From assembly GCA_027578915.1 (NCBI GenBank), contig JANBTT010000020.1:1-64000 (forward strand): a stretch of DNA of 64,000 nt, given 5' to 3'. Under the pieces are notes generated by a model. It had not been told where the DNA came from. It made no database searches and saw only the letters and a list, made by a program, of their open reading frames with translations. The position numbers and the translations under genes were made by a program. Position 1 is the first letter of the stretch, and every line of letters starts with the position of its first letter. Shown one piece after another: positions 40,687 to 51,327 of the stretch. The stretch is from Coemansia sp. RSA 1200. Its lineage: Eukaryota > Kickxellomycota > Kickxellomycetes > Kickxellales > Kickxellaceae.

Positions 40687-42543
40687 TCAGTGCGCAGGGG
40701 CAGGAGTACCAGCAGCAGGAGCATCAAGCGCACCGGCGGGTTGGTCGTAGCTGGGCAGTGCGCCACGCTGGGGAAGAGGAGGAGCCTCGGGCATCTGGCG
40801 AGGCAGGTGCGCGTCATCCTCCAGTCTGGTGTCGTCGGAGCTGTGCGGCGAGCCGTCGGCATCGACCGGCGCATCGCTGACCTCGCGCGCCGGGTAGAAC
40901 TTCTCAGCGGGCGCGGGGGACTCGGGCAGCGCGCGGTCCGCATGCGAGACGGATCCGTTGGTCTCCTGGCTCAGGTCGCGCGCTGCTTCCTCGGACTTAT
41001 TGCGCGCGGAGTCCTCGCTCAGGTTGCGTGCAGCCAGCTCGCCAGCGGTGATGCCGGCGGCGGTGGGCAGTGTATCGGCGGGAGCAGCAGCTCTGGCGGC
41101 AGCAGCCTCCTCTGCGGCCTTGGAATGGCGCAACATGCCGCCGACAACGGTGCTCTGGGGCGCAGCAGATGCAGGCGCAGGCGACACCGAGCGGATGGCG
41201 TTGAGCCAGTGGTCGGCGGTCGCGGCATCGGCAGCACGGAACAAGTGTCTGCTGTGGCCGATCTTGATTCCGCCGGCGGTGATCTGGAACACGCACGGGT
41301 CATCCATGGGTCTGACGACGCAGTCGGTAAGGTGGAGCGAGACGTTGGGGGCGCGCTCCAGCAGTCCCTTCTGCTCCGCGTAGCAATGCAAGTATCCCTG
41401 CGCAGTGAGCACCGCGTATGTCGGATGGTAGTTCTTGATGATTCCCTTCTCGCGCTCCAGCGATCCCTCCAGCAGCACTGCCGCCACCGTGCTGTCGCGA
41501 TGCATGTAATCGTAGTCGCCCAGCGATGCCAGCCCCGTCAGCCCCAGCGGCGCCTGTAGCGTCGAGCCATACGCCGCGTCAAACGCGCGCTGCTCGCTCG
41601 TCGTGTCAAACCGCTCCATGAAGCCCAGACACGCGCCAACCGCCGCCATGTTAGTCTGTGCGCAATCGCGGTCGCAGATAGCTGCCGCCGCAACAATGTC
41701 ACGCAACCGCTCGCACACCGTGATCTCCCAGCGCGCCAGACGCTCACGCTCGGCCTGCACCGCCATGAACAGAGAGTTCTCAACCTCGGCCTGGCGTGTC
41801 AATTCGCGCCGCACATTCTGCTGCGCAAGCCATGCGTCCTGAGCCTTGTGCTTCTTCTTGTAAGCCTCAACCGCATTTGCGAGCTTCTCCTTCGCTTCCT
41901 CGGCGTCCTTTGCCTGTTTGCGCAGCCGCTTGTATATGGGAGCCAGGTGGTCCGTGTACATCCTCAGACTGCCCTTGATGTCCGACCGCAGGGCCTCCAG
42001 CTGCTTCACGGTGTTGGTCTCCAGGCTCTGCGCCGCACGCACATGCTGTGATGCGCGCATCCGGTGCACCTCGCGGATCTGAGCGCCCAGCTGTTGCACG
42101 CCGCTCGCCCGCTCGATCCCCGCCAAACAGTGGTCTGACTTCAGCGGCACCGCCAGCTCCCCGGTGGCCTTCTCCAGCGCCTTGCTCACCGACCGCTCCA
42201 CCGCTGCGATGCTCTCGAAGTACTCGATGTACTCCTTCGCCAGACTCCGCCACGATGTGAGCCGCTGCACTAGGATGTCCTCCTGCGTTGCCGACCCCGT
42301 CATCGACGCCTTGCCGCTGCTGTTCGACGGATGCGACGCCAGCCCCGGCGGCGGCATCTGTCCGCCGTGCCTGTACTCGTCTGTCGATGGCCCGCGCTTC
42401 TCGTCCATGCTGAATCCGCGCCCAGTGTTCTGGTACTCTGCGCCATTCGTCTGCTGCTTGGAGCCGTCAACTATCGTGCCCATGGGCAGTCTGTCTCTCT
42501 TTCGCCGAAGCGTCTTCAGTTTGCGCGTCGCTCCAGACAGCAT
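40687..42543 (-). CDS. SLM1: F-BAR/PH domain protein, Slm1-like
   Basis: A single exon of 618 aa from the ATG at 42543, which follows an in-frame region without another ATG. After a basic, low-complexity start (ATRKLKTLRRKRDRL), residues about 80-310 form a long helical domain (ILVQRLTSWRSLAKEYIEYF, LRMYTDHLAPIYKRLRKQA) of the Slm1/Slm2 F-BAR type. A PH domain follows at about 335-440 (EGSLEREKG, YAVLTAQGYLHCYA, CVFQITAGG, ADHWLNAIRS). The C-terminal ~170 residues are Ala/Glu/Pro-rich and disordered. Slm proteins bind PI(4,5)P2 at eisosomes and relay TORC2 signals in membrane stress. The family call is based on domain order and PH wording. It converges on the PdxS paralogue, 98 bp away. Confidence 0.85.
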   Translation of the reverse strand: MLSGATRKLKTLRRKRDRLPMGTIVDGSKQQTNGAEYQNTGRGFSMDEKRGPSTDEYRHGGQMPPPGLASHPSNSSGKASMTGSATQEDILVQRLTSWRSLAKEYIEYFESIAAVERSVSKALEKATGELAVPLKSDHCLAGIERASGVQQLGAQIREVHRMRASQHVRAAQSLETNTVKQLEALRSDIKGSLRMYTDHLAPIYKRLRKQAKDAEEAKEKLANAVEAYKKKHKAQDAWLAQQNVRRELTRQAEVENSLFMAVQAERERLARWEITVCERLRDIVAAAAICDRDCAQTNMAAVGACLGFMERFDTTSEQRAFDAAYGSTLQAPLGLTGLASLGDYDYMHRDSTVAAVLLEGSLEREKGIIKNYHPTYAVLTAQGYLHCYAEQKGLLERAPNVSLHLTDCVVRPMDDPCVFQITAGGIKIGHSRHLFRAADAATADHWLNAIRSVSPAPASAAPQSTVVGGMLRHSKAAEEAAAARAAAPADTLPTAAGITAGELAARNLSEDSARNKSEEAARDLSQETNGSVSHADRALPESPAPAEKFYPAREVSDAPVDADGSPHSSDDTRLEDDAHLPRQMPEAPPLPQRGALPSYDQPAGALDAPAAGTPAPAH

Positions 42544-43669
42544 GCTCAGTAGGATAAACAATTAGAAGGTAGTAAAGAGCAAGAGTGATAGTAATATTTT
42601 TCCCTTTAGATATATTAGTGAGAAAGAAACGAAAAGGTGAGAATTAACACAAGAGGAATTTTAAATAGATATCAAATAAACCAAACGTGAAAAAAAAAAA
42701 CGTAGATGGAGAAAGAGGACGGACGACCTCCTCCTCTAGATGGTGGTTTAAGTACTCCCCAAAAATGGAAACATCTTACGTTACTTCTTTTCGCCTTTTT
42801 TCATCCCAACAAACCGGCATCATCATCATCCCATCCGTCATCCACCCCTATTCTCAAGATCTACGCAATAGTAAATTTTGTAGTACAGAGCGCCCAAATG
42901 CAAGGCTGATTCAATGAAGGCCAACCCATCCCATTCCCCCTCTATTGTTGTTGAAGGAAAAAGAGAAAACAAAAACACTTAAAAAGATAGTGCGCCACCC
43001 ATGCTAACCGCACTCATGTTGCCAAAAACTCGCCTCTATCAAAGCTTTCTTGTCTGACATGGTGGATTGGGCGATATCAAAACAGGGTAGTAATCATTGT
43101 TTTTAATGAACAAAGAAAAAATAGTAAAAATAATACACCCCTCTTTTTTTGTTCTGTTGTCTTTTGGCTTTGTTGAGCATGTGTCCCAAATTTGGTTTTT
43201 TATTTATTTCTTATTTAGGCACTGTTCAATCCTACCCTTGTGGTCACGTTGCCATGACCTCTTCTTCCTCTTTCTTCTTCGTCTCAGCCTCGCAAATCCA
43301 CCCATCCACATTTGTTACCGTGCCTGAAATTGGGAAATAGAAAAGTGGTTTGAATAATGGCAATAAAAATAACGGAACCCAAACCTCAACTTTCCTTTCA
43401 TATTCTTTCCGTGATGACGACATAGTTTTGTCTTTTATGATCTCTAGCAACCCCGGTAATGATGGCAATGATGACGATTGCGAAGATGGCATGCGCAGTA
43501 AGCAAGAAGTAGCTGCCAACCTTCATGCACATCATTAAGAGGAAAGCCGCTGCTGTTCTCCCATTCATGTCACAAACTGACTAACAGCTACTATAATCCG
43601 CAACCGCATCATAGGTCCTCTTTCTCTTTACTTCACACTTTCTTTGGTATTATTGTACTTTATTCACGT
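42544..43669. other. Gene-free stretch
   Basis: Upstream of the Slm1-like gene and downstream of the ZIP gene. AT-rich; I see no coding or RNA gene. Confidence 0.55.
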
Positions 43670-45972
43670 TCACTGACCAAGCGATGTGTTCGCAAACAGC
43701 ATAGCTGCAACACCGAGCGCAAAACACCAGGCCACAATGTTCCCTGACTTGTCGTAGATGCGCGCTGTCGGAAGCATGCCATTCAGCGAGACCATGCACA
43801 TCATTCCGGACGTCAGGCCAAACATTGCACCAAACCAACCAGCAAGCACCCCACTGTCGTCTTGCTTGAGCTCGCCAAGCATTAGCATCCCAAGCAGCGC
43901 GCCAATTGCCGGTGGTGCCGCACCCATGAGCGACGCAACGAGGAACGCTGCATTTCGCCGCCCAGTCGCCAGGAAGAGCGGCAACGCAAGCATTACGCCC
44001 TCGGGAAGATTGTGGAAGAACAGCGATGCTGCTACAGAGATCCCCAGTCTTGGCGACGCCTTGCGCGACATGTAGATTATCAAACCCTCAGGCACCTTGT
44101 GTAGCGCAATTGCGACCGCTGTCTGCAGTCCTACGCGGAGCAGAAGCTGTTTGTGGTGGCTGCTTACTTGTGCTGCCGAGCTTGTTCCTGGCCCTGACAG
44201 CTGCACCCCTGGCTCAGCACCATGGTTCCCGTGGCTGTGCCCATGGCGATTGCAACTGTGATTGTGACTATTATTGTTATTGCTGTTGCTCTGATTGTGT
44301 CTGCATCCGCTGTGCGGTTCTAGCGGCGTGTTGTTTGTCGTGTCTATAATGTCGTATCGACCGTGTCCTACAGCGCCGCCGTCCGCAATCTCGGGACAGC
44401 TACAGCAGGAGCAGCTGCAGCGCCTTGACAAAGAGCTGATTCTGGCACATTCTGCATTGTGCTCCGAATGCGACTGGGATGGCGGGTGGATATGCAGATG
44501 CGGATACACGGGCGTTATATGGCAATGCTCGATGTTGTAGCACCCAGGTTTTGTGCAAGCATACTCGCACCTGCAAACATGCATGTTCGGGGGCGTGGGG
44601 CAGGATGCTGCACTTGTATACGGCAGTGCCGGGCTGTGACTGTGCACGGATCCCGATCGCCGCGAATGATGACATACTGGCCTGGAATCCGCGGCCTCAC
44701 TAACCAGAAGACAGCTGTGCTTGCATGATCCCGATCCTGCAGAATGCAATGAGATTCGGCTGTCCTCGTTGCTGGTTGGTCTTAGCAGGGGCTGACTTTC
44801 TCGGTCTCCTTCAATATACACTTGTACATTGCCACTGTCTCCATTGCTGCTGCTTCTACTCCTACTCCTACTTTCGTTTGCAAAGGTGTCCTGGCCATGG
44901 TGGCCGCTATGGCGATCCAGACAACGCCCCTCATCGCCTTGCTCGTCCGACAGTTCCGGGCTTGGCGGATGTGACGCACACGCGTGCTTTATCGGCGAGT
45001 CCTGCGGCATGATGCGCGAGACGGCATGGACCAAAAGAATGTTGAGACATGCGCCAATTACAAACAACACGGCCGTCAACGCCCCCGAATGCCGTTTTGC
45101 AAAGCCCCAGCTTGAAGCGTGGTTGAAATAGTCGATGGACTCCTTTGTTAGAACGCTAATACTCGTGTATGCCATGATTCCAGATGCTCCGGCAAGCATT
45201 GCTGAAAGTACTGTATGTGAATCGAGGACGTTGAAGTCTCTGGAAACGCCGATCGCATGGAGCAGCGGATCAACGTATATCGTTGCGCCTATATAAAAGT
45301 CGGTCAAATAGAGGTAAAAAGAAAGAATAAGGATGGGGGAAGACAGAGTTCATGGATTTAGCGTGCAATTGATGGAAAAAAGAAAGAAAAAGACAGCCAC
45401 TTGTTCCGCAGTAGCATACCATTTCCTATTATCTCCTGCATGCCCAATTATCAGCTGCTTTGTCTTTCTATGTTCAGGCGGCAAATAAATTATATTGTTG
45501 CATGTCTCCACATCTTTTCTTTTCCTTTCCACACAACAATGGCAAGAAGATAGAAGATAGAAGATAAAGGCAGAGAATTAGGGAGGGAGCACACATAGAT
45601 ACATAGTTCTGGATTACGAGGCAATGTGAGCATAGATAAACAAGGACAGGCGGAGATGGATGAGACGATGGTGCATATATTGACTTGACAGCGTATGAAA
45701 GATACACCGGCTTGTTCCAATTTACACATTCAACCTGGTCAAGTGAAAAAGGTTGAAGACATATGCCGCTGCAGCCTGCTTACTCATTCCTACACACATG
45801 GTGCGCACAACTAGCTATCTAACAAACCCTAACCAAATCAAGCCAAAATAAATAGCCTATTGTACTTGCCTCCTATTGCTGACGCTAGTCCAGAGGTCAT
45901 TGCAAACAGCAATGCCTGTGCTGTGCTGCTGTCCCCCGATTCTACGATGCCTGCTGTCTGTGCGAGTATCAT
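43670..45972 (-). CDS. ZIP zinc transporter (ZRT3-like) with GC-AG intron
   Basis: Exon 1 is 45870-45972 and exon 2 is 43670-45288, total about 573 aa. Exon 1 ends ASAIGG at GGAG|GCAAGT, so the 581-nt intron begins with GC; exon 2 resumes ATIYVDPLLHA and keeps the frame, restoring the first ZIP helix. The nearby GT (GTACAA) would give a stop soon after splicing. C-terminal helices carry ALHKVPEGLIIY and FFHNLPEGVMLALP, the paired His/Glu metal-binding helices of ZIPs. Between helices 3 and 4 lies a very long cytoplasmic or lumenal loop of about 270 residues rich in His, Cys and Ser, including NSHNHSCNRHGHSHGNHG, a plausible zinc sensor. ZRT3 exports zinc from the vacuole; membrane location here is inferred. 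Confidence 0.86.
45289..45869 (-). other. GC-AG intron of the ZIP gene
   Basis: Donor GCAAGT follows exon end GGAG; the acceptor is TATATAG. The rest of the donor after GC matches the strong consensus AAGT, as is usual for GC-AG introns. Length 581 nt. Confidence 0.75.
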
Positions 45973-47150
45973 TTTGGGAACGCCAAAAGTTCTCTAATAC
46001 CTCAATTTAGAGTGTGTTTCTTTCTTTCTTTCTTTATGAACAGCGCGGTAGTAATGAGTGTACAAAATATATGATAACAAAGAGGGAAAAAGAATAGGAT
46101 GGGCTGCGCCTCCTCTAAACTCCTTCAAAAAAGCCTAACTAGGAAAACCAAGGGAGAAAAGAAATGAAGGAAAATGGATATTGCACAAAGAGAGTAAAAA
46201 AAGAAAAAAGGAAAGAAAGAAACGAGTGGGTTGGATTGAACAACCAAACTAGAAGAAAGAAAGAAAAAGAGGGAGTAGGATAAGAAGAAAAAGTCAAATA
46301 TACTTTGAACCACAAGGACAGAAAGAGAGAGGAGAGAAAAGAGGGGCTGGAAGCAAAAAAAAGGAAAACCCGGCATAAAACACATTTTCCTCCATCTCTC
46401 TCGCTTCGTGCCAGTTAATGGACATCGGTCCTCACGCACTTTACAAACATTGCATTATCAAATAATGAGAAGGCGGGTTTTCGGGGGTTCTCTCTTTTGC
46501 ATGCCCATGTCCCGTTTTTTTTTGGAAGGAGAGGAGGATTCAGAGAACGCACATCGTCTGGTACCGCTTAGATAAAAATACAGCTCAAAATTATTTCACT
46601 TCTTCCCTTCTTCAGCAGCGTTTGTGAGCAAGCTGCCCAACTAACGGCGGTACTTGTGCGTTTGTCTTTTGTGCGGGAAATCGGCACAGGCGGAGCTGAC
46701 AAATAGGTTTGAACGGAAAGAGGAAGGAGGAGGAGGGGTGTTGTGAGTTTTTCCATCTTTCTCGACATCAGTAAATCCGACTTGCATTGTAGCGAGCGAT
46801 TTTTTGATGCGGGACGCAAATTCTATTGAATAGAAAAAATATTTTATATTTCCATCTTATAACCGGTGAGGTCCGCATCACAGCCATCGCCAATCTGTGG
46901 GAAAAAGAACAATGGCGTCTGAAAAAAAGGGGAGCCACACATGTTCAATTTTTTTGTTCTTATTCTTATTTTGGCAGTTGCGCGCCTCATTTAAGCAAAT
47001 AAGAGGAAAGCACTGACAACAATTTTGTACAGACAAGCCTCGGTGCACAATTAGCATCCGACAGACAAGAAGAAAAAAGGGACAAGAAGAAAGATTTATG
47101 GCAATAAGGAAATAAGATAGACTAGAATAGTGAAAAAGTAAAAAAAAAGC
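45973..47150. other. Gene-free stretch
   Basis: Upstream of the ZIP gene and downstream of the nucleoporin. Includes a (TTTC)n run at 46017-46035, an A/G-rich tract at about 46140-46380 and a poly-T at 46515-46522. No gene is supported. Confidence 0.55.
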
Positions 47151-50100
47151 CTATCTAGGGGCCTCACAAATAGTGCACTGAGTAGCCGAATCGGGATTCT
47201 TCAGCTCACACACTGTGCAGGTCCACTCGGTTGGAACCAAAGCGCCAGGAAAGGCAGGTCTTTTCGAGACATCAAGATCAAAGTCAAATGACGGAAGCTC
47301 AAAGGGCGTAAGCGTACTGGCCTTGCGTTTGGCCGACCCGGCAATGCCAGTGGCAGAAGACTGTGAGGGAGCACCGTGTTCCGTGGAAGTAGTAGTAGCA
47401 GTGGGCTTTGGTGTGTCGCACACCGTGCATTTGGACGAAAAGCCAGGGTTCTTCAAATCGCACATGCTGCACACCCACTCGCTGCTCTTTGGCGCGGTTG
47501 TGGCTAGCAAACTGGCCGACCAGCCGCTTGTTGGAGCTGCTTGCTTGGCTGCAAAGGCACCAGGCTGTAATCCAGGCCGCTCTGCATCGCAAACAGTGCA
47601 CTTTACCGCAGAGTCTGGGTTCTTCAGCCCGCACGTATCGCACGTCCACTCGCCGCTCTTTGCTGCTGACGAAGCGAAAGCACTTTGAGCCCAAGTGCTC
47701 TTTGCGGAGGCCTTAGTTGCTGCTGCTGGTTTCGGAACAGGTTTGGCAGCATCGCAAACAGTGCACTTTGTAGCCGAGTCGGGGTTCTGTAGCTCGCATG
47801 TGTCACATGTCCATTCACTAGACTTGGATGCCGTTGAAGCAAAGACGCTTTGAGACCAACCGCCGCCACCACTACCATTAGACACAGGCTTAGTGGCAGC
47901 AGCTCTTGGAGCGGGTCTGGCAGCATCGCACACAATGCATTTGGTAGCCGAATCCGGACTCTTCAGCTCACAAGTATCGCACGTCCATTCGCTGGCATTG
48001 GATGCCGTTGAGGCAAACGAAATTTGAGAAAAGGAACCCGCAGTTTTACTATTATCCTTGGCCAGAGCACTGATTTGCTCCGGTTTGGGCATATGGAACA
48101 TATCGTTGTCCTGCGTCTGTGGACGAGATGGCTCAAAGGATCTCTTCTGGAACAAAGTGCCGGGGACGGTATCATTGCTTTTAGCCATGGCACTGGCTTG
48201 CTCTGCCTTGGGCATGTGGAACAGATCAACAGCTTGCTGCTGCTGACGAGGCGGCCCAACGGGTTTGCTCTGGAACAGCGATCGAGCAGGAGCTGCTTTG
48301 TCCTTGAAAAGAGTACCAGTTTGTTCTGATTTGGGCATGTGGAACAGATCAACGTCGTCCTGCGGCAATGGGGCAGCTGGCGGAGCGGTGGTAGGAGCAA
48401 ACACCGCCGACTGGTTCGACAAAGTAAAATCAAACGTCGGCAGATTGCTATAGTCCACACCAAGCGCTGCCTGCTTGGCACCGCTGATATTAGAAACAGA
48501 TAACTGTTGTTTCTGTGGCTGCTGTTGAATAAGTGGCGGTGGTTTTTTGGTGGCAGTCGGTGTGGCCGCAAGTTTGACCTGAATAGCCGGCGGAGCAGCC
48601 GACGCAATGGACTCGAGAACCGAGCCCCCCGTCGCCGGCTTCGACGAAGGAGTAGCAGCATGATGCTTCGCTGGGGTGCGCGACAAGCGCAAGCTTACTG
48701 GAACAAGTTCCTTGCGACGCTGTGGAGTGGCTGGCCGCATACGCACGGCATAGGGACTACGCAACTCGTACGGATTAGCACCTTCATTCGCATGAGCAAT
48801 CTGTGTGCGACCTGGTGGGACCTCACCAATAATGTCGAGGATCTTCTGTGCGGTGATACTGCTTCTGCTGATATCGCCGTCACCTGGTTCTTTGCCAACA
48901 GAGCGGGCACCCGCATCGCCTTGCTTTGATGTATCTTCAAATGGAATGCTCTCGGTTACAGTGATGGTCGACGAGTACGGAGTGCTCTGCGACCCGTATC
49001 CGGCTCCATAGTACAGACACCCACGCTTCCGCGGACGGATCGCTTGGCCGCGGGCCACACTACGGCGCGCTTCCAGGCCAAAAGACGAATCAGCGATCCT
49101 GGGCGTCTGCATCTTCCTGGGCGTGGATGCTGCTACTGATGGGCGACGGCTAGGAATCAGCGATCCGCTGTGCCGCAGCGCAGGCCACTCTTTCGCAAGC
49201 GCCGACTGATTACCGCCCGACAAGTTGATGAACGAGGCAGGAGAGTATGGCAGTGCCGTCTGCGGTGCAATGTTTGTCAGCGGAAGGCGCCGCCGAACAT
49301 AGACATGGGGCTGGATATACTCTTGCGGCTGGACGGGAGAAGATGAGTTCGACGGAGAAGACGGCTGCGAGTTCTCGTCTGTGGGTGTCCTCTCCTCCGA
49401 CGCTTGGTGCTTCGACGCAAGAAGGCTGCTCAAGATACCAGGGCTGCTGAGCGACCACCAGCTGCGGGTGTGTGCCGATTCTGTCTGTTTTTTCTGATGG
49501 TCTGCACCGCTCTGTGCGTCATTATTCTGTTCGACATAGTCCATCGATGTAATCTCCTCTGTTGCCTCGTCTGAATCCGCATTGGCTTCATCGACTGTGT
49601 TGTCCGATTCCTCGCTTTCCTCTTCGTTTATCACCTCGACATCGACCTGGACTTCTTCCTCTTCCTCTTCCTCCTCCTCTTCTTCTGCTGACGCCGCAGA
49701 TTGCTCTTCGCTAACTACAACCTCTTCCTCAATCTCAGCAGTCCCTTCGGTTTCAGCTTCCGAAACAGCAGCCTCGCTGACCTCGCTGGCTTCAATAGAC
49801 TGGCTGCCAACGCTCTGATCGCCGGTTTCCTCAACAGCAACATCATCAACGGACCCTGGAAGCGCAAGCCTGATCTCGGGACTCGAAGCATCAGAACCAA
49901 CCTCCTCTGCCTCGTCAATGGGCTCAATTTCAGTCAGTAGAAGATCTTCTTCATCATCGTCCCGTGCTTCAGCATCGGGACTGTAGTCAGCATCTTCCTC
50001 CTCATCCTCCTCGTCTTCGCTGCCACCTTCCTCATCCTTCTTCTTTTTCTCATCAACCACTGCGCTGCTGACTCTGCGCTCCTCTATCACCTTCGCCGTC

Positions 50101-50543
50101 TCAAACACAGACTCGTATGGGTGGTTGGGGTTCATCTCGTCGTTTCCGACATTTCTCTCGTCCTCTTCAACTTTCCTTTCCTGTTCAATTTCTATTTCCC
50201 TTTGCTTCTGCTCAGCGGCTATTCTATCATTCTCCTCCTCCTCCTCCTGTTCTTTGTAAAACAATTCACGTAGCTCCGCCGTCTCCCTACTAACTGTCCT
50301 CCACGGCACAGAGAAGGCGTCGTCTGTACGACTCTTAAACCCCCGTCCGAATAGCGGACGGCCAAGTTGCTCACAGATAGTAAGAATGTCCTCGCTGTAT
50401 GAAGGTGCGCGCTCTATGGTCCGCCTGTGTCTTCTGCGTAGGCTGTAGGGCGCGTATCGCCGTGAAACAGTGCCGGCATTACCGTCTTCAGCTAGCGTGG
50501 CCACCGGCTGGTGCTGCTTCTCGGTCTCGGAGGTATTGTCCAT
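47151..50543 (-). CDS. Nup153-like nuclear basket nucleoporin with five RanBP2 zinc fingers
   Basis: A single coding exon of about 1130 aa from the internal ATG at 50543. The frame extends upstream to an acceptor at 50624 (TTGCAG), after which it becomes intron-like, so a first exon may be missing. An Arg-rich N-terminus (RYAPYSLRRRHRR) is followed by a long acidic Glu/Ser region, a middle part with ITAQKILDIIGEV (similar to the Nup153/Nup124 AKRILxxL motif) and FDF motifs (PTFDFTL, SFDFDLD). Five RanBP2-type zinc fingers sit in the last ~280 residues (first Trp codons near 47990, 47815, 47660, 47490 and 47230), each near EWTCDTCELKNPDSATKCTV with C-x2-C-x10-C-x2-C. Such fingers bind Ran-GDP in vertebrate Nup153. 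FG repeats are sparse. The alternative is another RanBP2-finger protein. Confidence 0.75.
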   Translation of the reverse strand: MDNTSETEKQHQPVATLAEDGNAGTVSRRYAPYSLRRRHRRTIERAPSYSEDILTICEQLGRPLFGRGFKSRTDDAFSVPWRTVSRETAELRELFYKEQEEEEENDRIAAEQKQREIEIEQERKVEEDERNVGNDEMNPNHPYESVFETAKVIEERRVSSAVVDEKKKKDEEGGSEDEEDEEEDADYSPDAEARDDDEEDLLLTEIEPIDEAEEVGSDASSPEIRLALPGSVDDVAVEETGDQSVGSQSIEASEVSEAAVSEAETEGTAEIEEEVVVSEEQSAASAEEEEEEEEEEEVQVDVEVINEEESEESDNTVDEANADSDEATEEITSMDYVEQNNDAQSGADHQKKQTESAHTRSWWSLSSPGILSSLLASKHQASEERTPTDENSQPSSPSNSSSPVQPQEYIQPHVYVRRRLPLTNIAPQTALPYSPASFINLSGGNQSALAKEWPALRHSGSLIPSRRPSVAASTPRKMQTPRIADSSFGLEARRSVARGQAIRPRKRGCLYYGAGYGSQSTPYSSTITVTESIPFEDTSKQGDAGARSVGKEPGDGDISRSSITAQKILDIIGEVPPGRTQIAHANEGANPYELRSPYAVRMRPATPQRRKELVPVSLRLSRTPAKHHAATPSSKPATGGSVLESIASAAPPAIQVKLAATPTATKKPPPLIQQQPQKQQLSVSNISGAKQAALGVDYSNLPTFDFTLSNQSAVFAPTTAPPAAPLPQDDVDLFHMPKSEQTGTLFKDKAAPARSLFQSKPVGPPRQQQQAVDLFHMPKAEQASAMAKSNDTVPGTLFQKRSFEPSRPQTQDNDMFHMPKPEQISALAKDNSKTAGSFSQISFASTASNASEWTCDTCELKSPDSATKCIVCDAARPAPRAAATKPVSNGSGGGGWSQSVFASTASKSSEWTCDTCELQNPDSATKCTVCDAAKPVPKPAAATKASAKSTWAQSAFASSAAKSGEWTCDTCGLKNPDSAVKCTVCDAERPGLQPGAFAAKQAAPTSGWSASLLATTAPKSSEWVCSMCDLKNPGFSSKCTVCDTPKPTATTTSTEHGAPSQSSATGIAGSAKRKASTLTPFELPSFDFDLDVSKRPAFPGALVPTEWTCTVCELKNPDSATQCTICEAPR

Positions 50544-51063
50544 ACCGTCGTGTCCTCCCTCCGCTCCTTGTTTACAATTATTATCGCTGTTGTTGTTGTG
50601 CCTTGGTGCCGCTAGTCTGTAGCCCTGCAAGCAAATAAAAAAGAAAGGAAGACAACGAATAGCACAAGTAAATTTATGATAAATCAGAACTGTTGAAATG
50701 ATAGAAAAAAAACAGAACACAAATAAATAAAGCAAGAATGGCAAGAGCAAGAAAAAGATTGTAAACGCGTCGATTGAAAAAAATGAAAAACCATTTTTTT
50801 CTCCATACATCGTCATTTTTTATGGCTGTTTTCTCAATCCCTCTTTCCCTCTCACCCCCCTTTTCTTTCCGTTCTTCCTTTGTATTCGAGATCCTTTTTC
50901 TCTCTCTCCTTTTTCTTGTTAGCTAATTCAGCATTATCTCTTTCCTATTTAACTGTTTAGCTTTTTTTCCCTCATCATCTCGACACTATATCTAATTCAA
51001 TTTTACATTCACATTCACATTCACTTACATCTTTACATCTGCATAGCCGAAAGAAGGAAAACA
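50544..51063. promoter_or_regulatory. Divergent region nucleoporin / RNase kappa homologue
   Basis: A pyrimidine-rich tract (about 50820-50960) and three ACATTC units at 51004-51021 precede the plus-strand gene. The minus side contains the TTGCAG acceptor at 50626-50625 and an AT-rich sequence that is probably a 5' intron of the nucleoporin gene. Confidence 0.5.
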
Positions 51064-51327
51064 ATGCAGCTCGCTTTCGTGTCGCCAGGGTGCGCAATGT
51101 GCTGCCAAGTGCTCTCGGTGTTCGGAATAGTGTTTCTGGTAATTCTGGGGTTCCTGTTCAATGCCGAGGTGGAGGAGCTGACGGGGTCGACGGAGGACCC
51201 GGTGCATCCAAAGGAGGTTGGCCACGCGTGTTTTGTTGCCGCAGCTGTGTATGCTGCCTTCTTTCTCTGCTGCTCGTGCCAGCAACTTGTGCGTAGAAAC
51301 GAGACCCGGAGAGCCCGACGCTTGTAG
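51064..51327 (+). CDS. RNase kappa / V-ATPase V0 subunit f homologue
   Basis: 87 aa in a single exon. The pattern is a short cysteine-containing start (SPGCAMCC), a first membrane helix VLSVFGIVFLVILGFLFNAEV, a short polar loop, and a second helix HACFVAAAVYAAFFLCC, then a basic tail. It follows the family order in which a first helix ending in G-x-FFN is followed by the second one starting NCFIAAG. Animal RNASEK and yeast YPR170W-B are V0 sector subunits of the V-ATPase, placed as subunit f in cryo-EM structures. The fungal protein is shorter than the metazoan one at the N-terminus. It should sit in vacuolar or endosomal membranes. The nuclease activity proposed for the animal protein should not be assumed here. 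Confidence 0.8.
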   Translation: MQLAFVSPGCAMCCQVLSVFGIVFLVILGFLFNAEVEELTGSTEDPVHPKEVGHACFVAAAVYAAFFLCCSCQQLVRRNETRRARRL

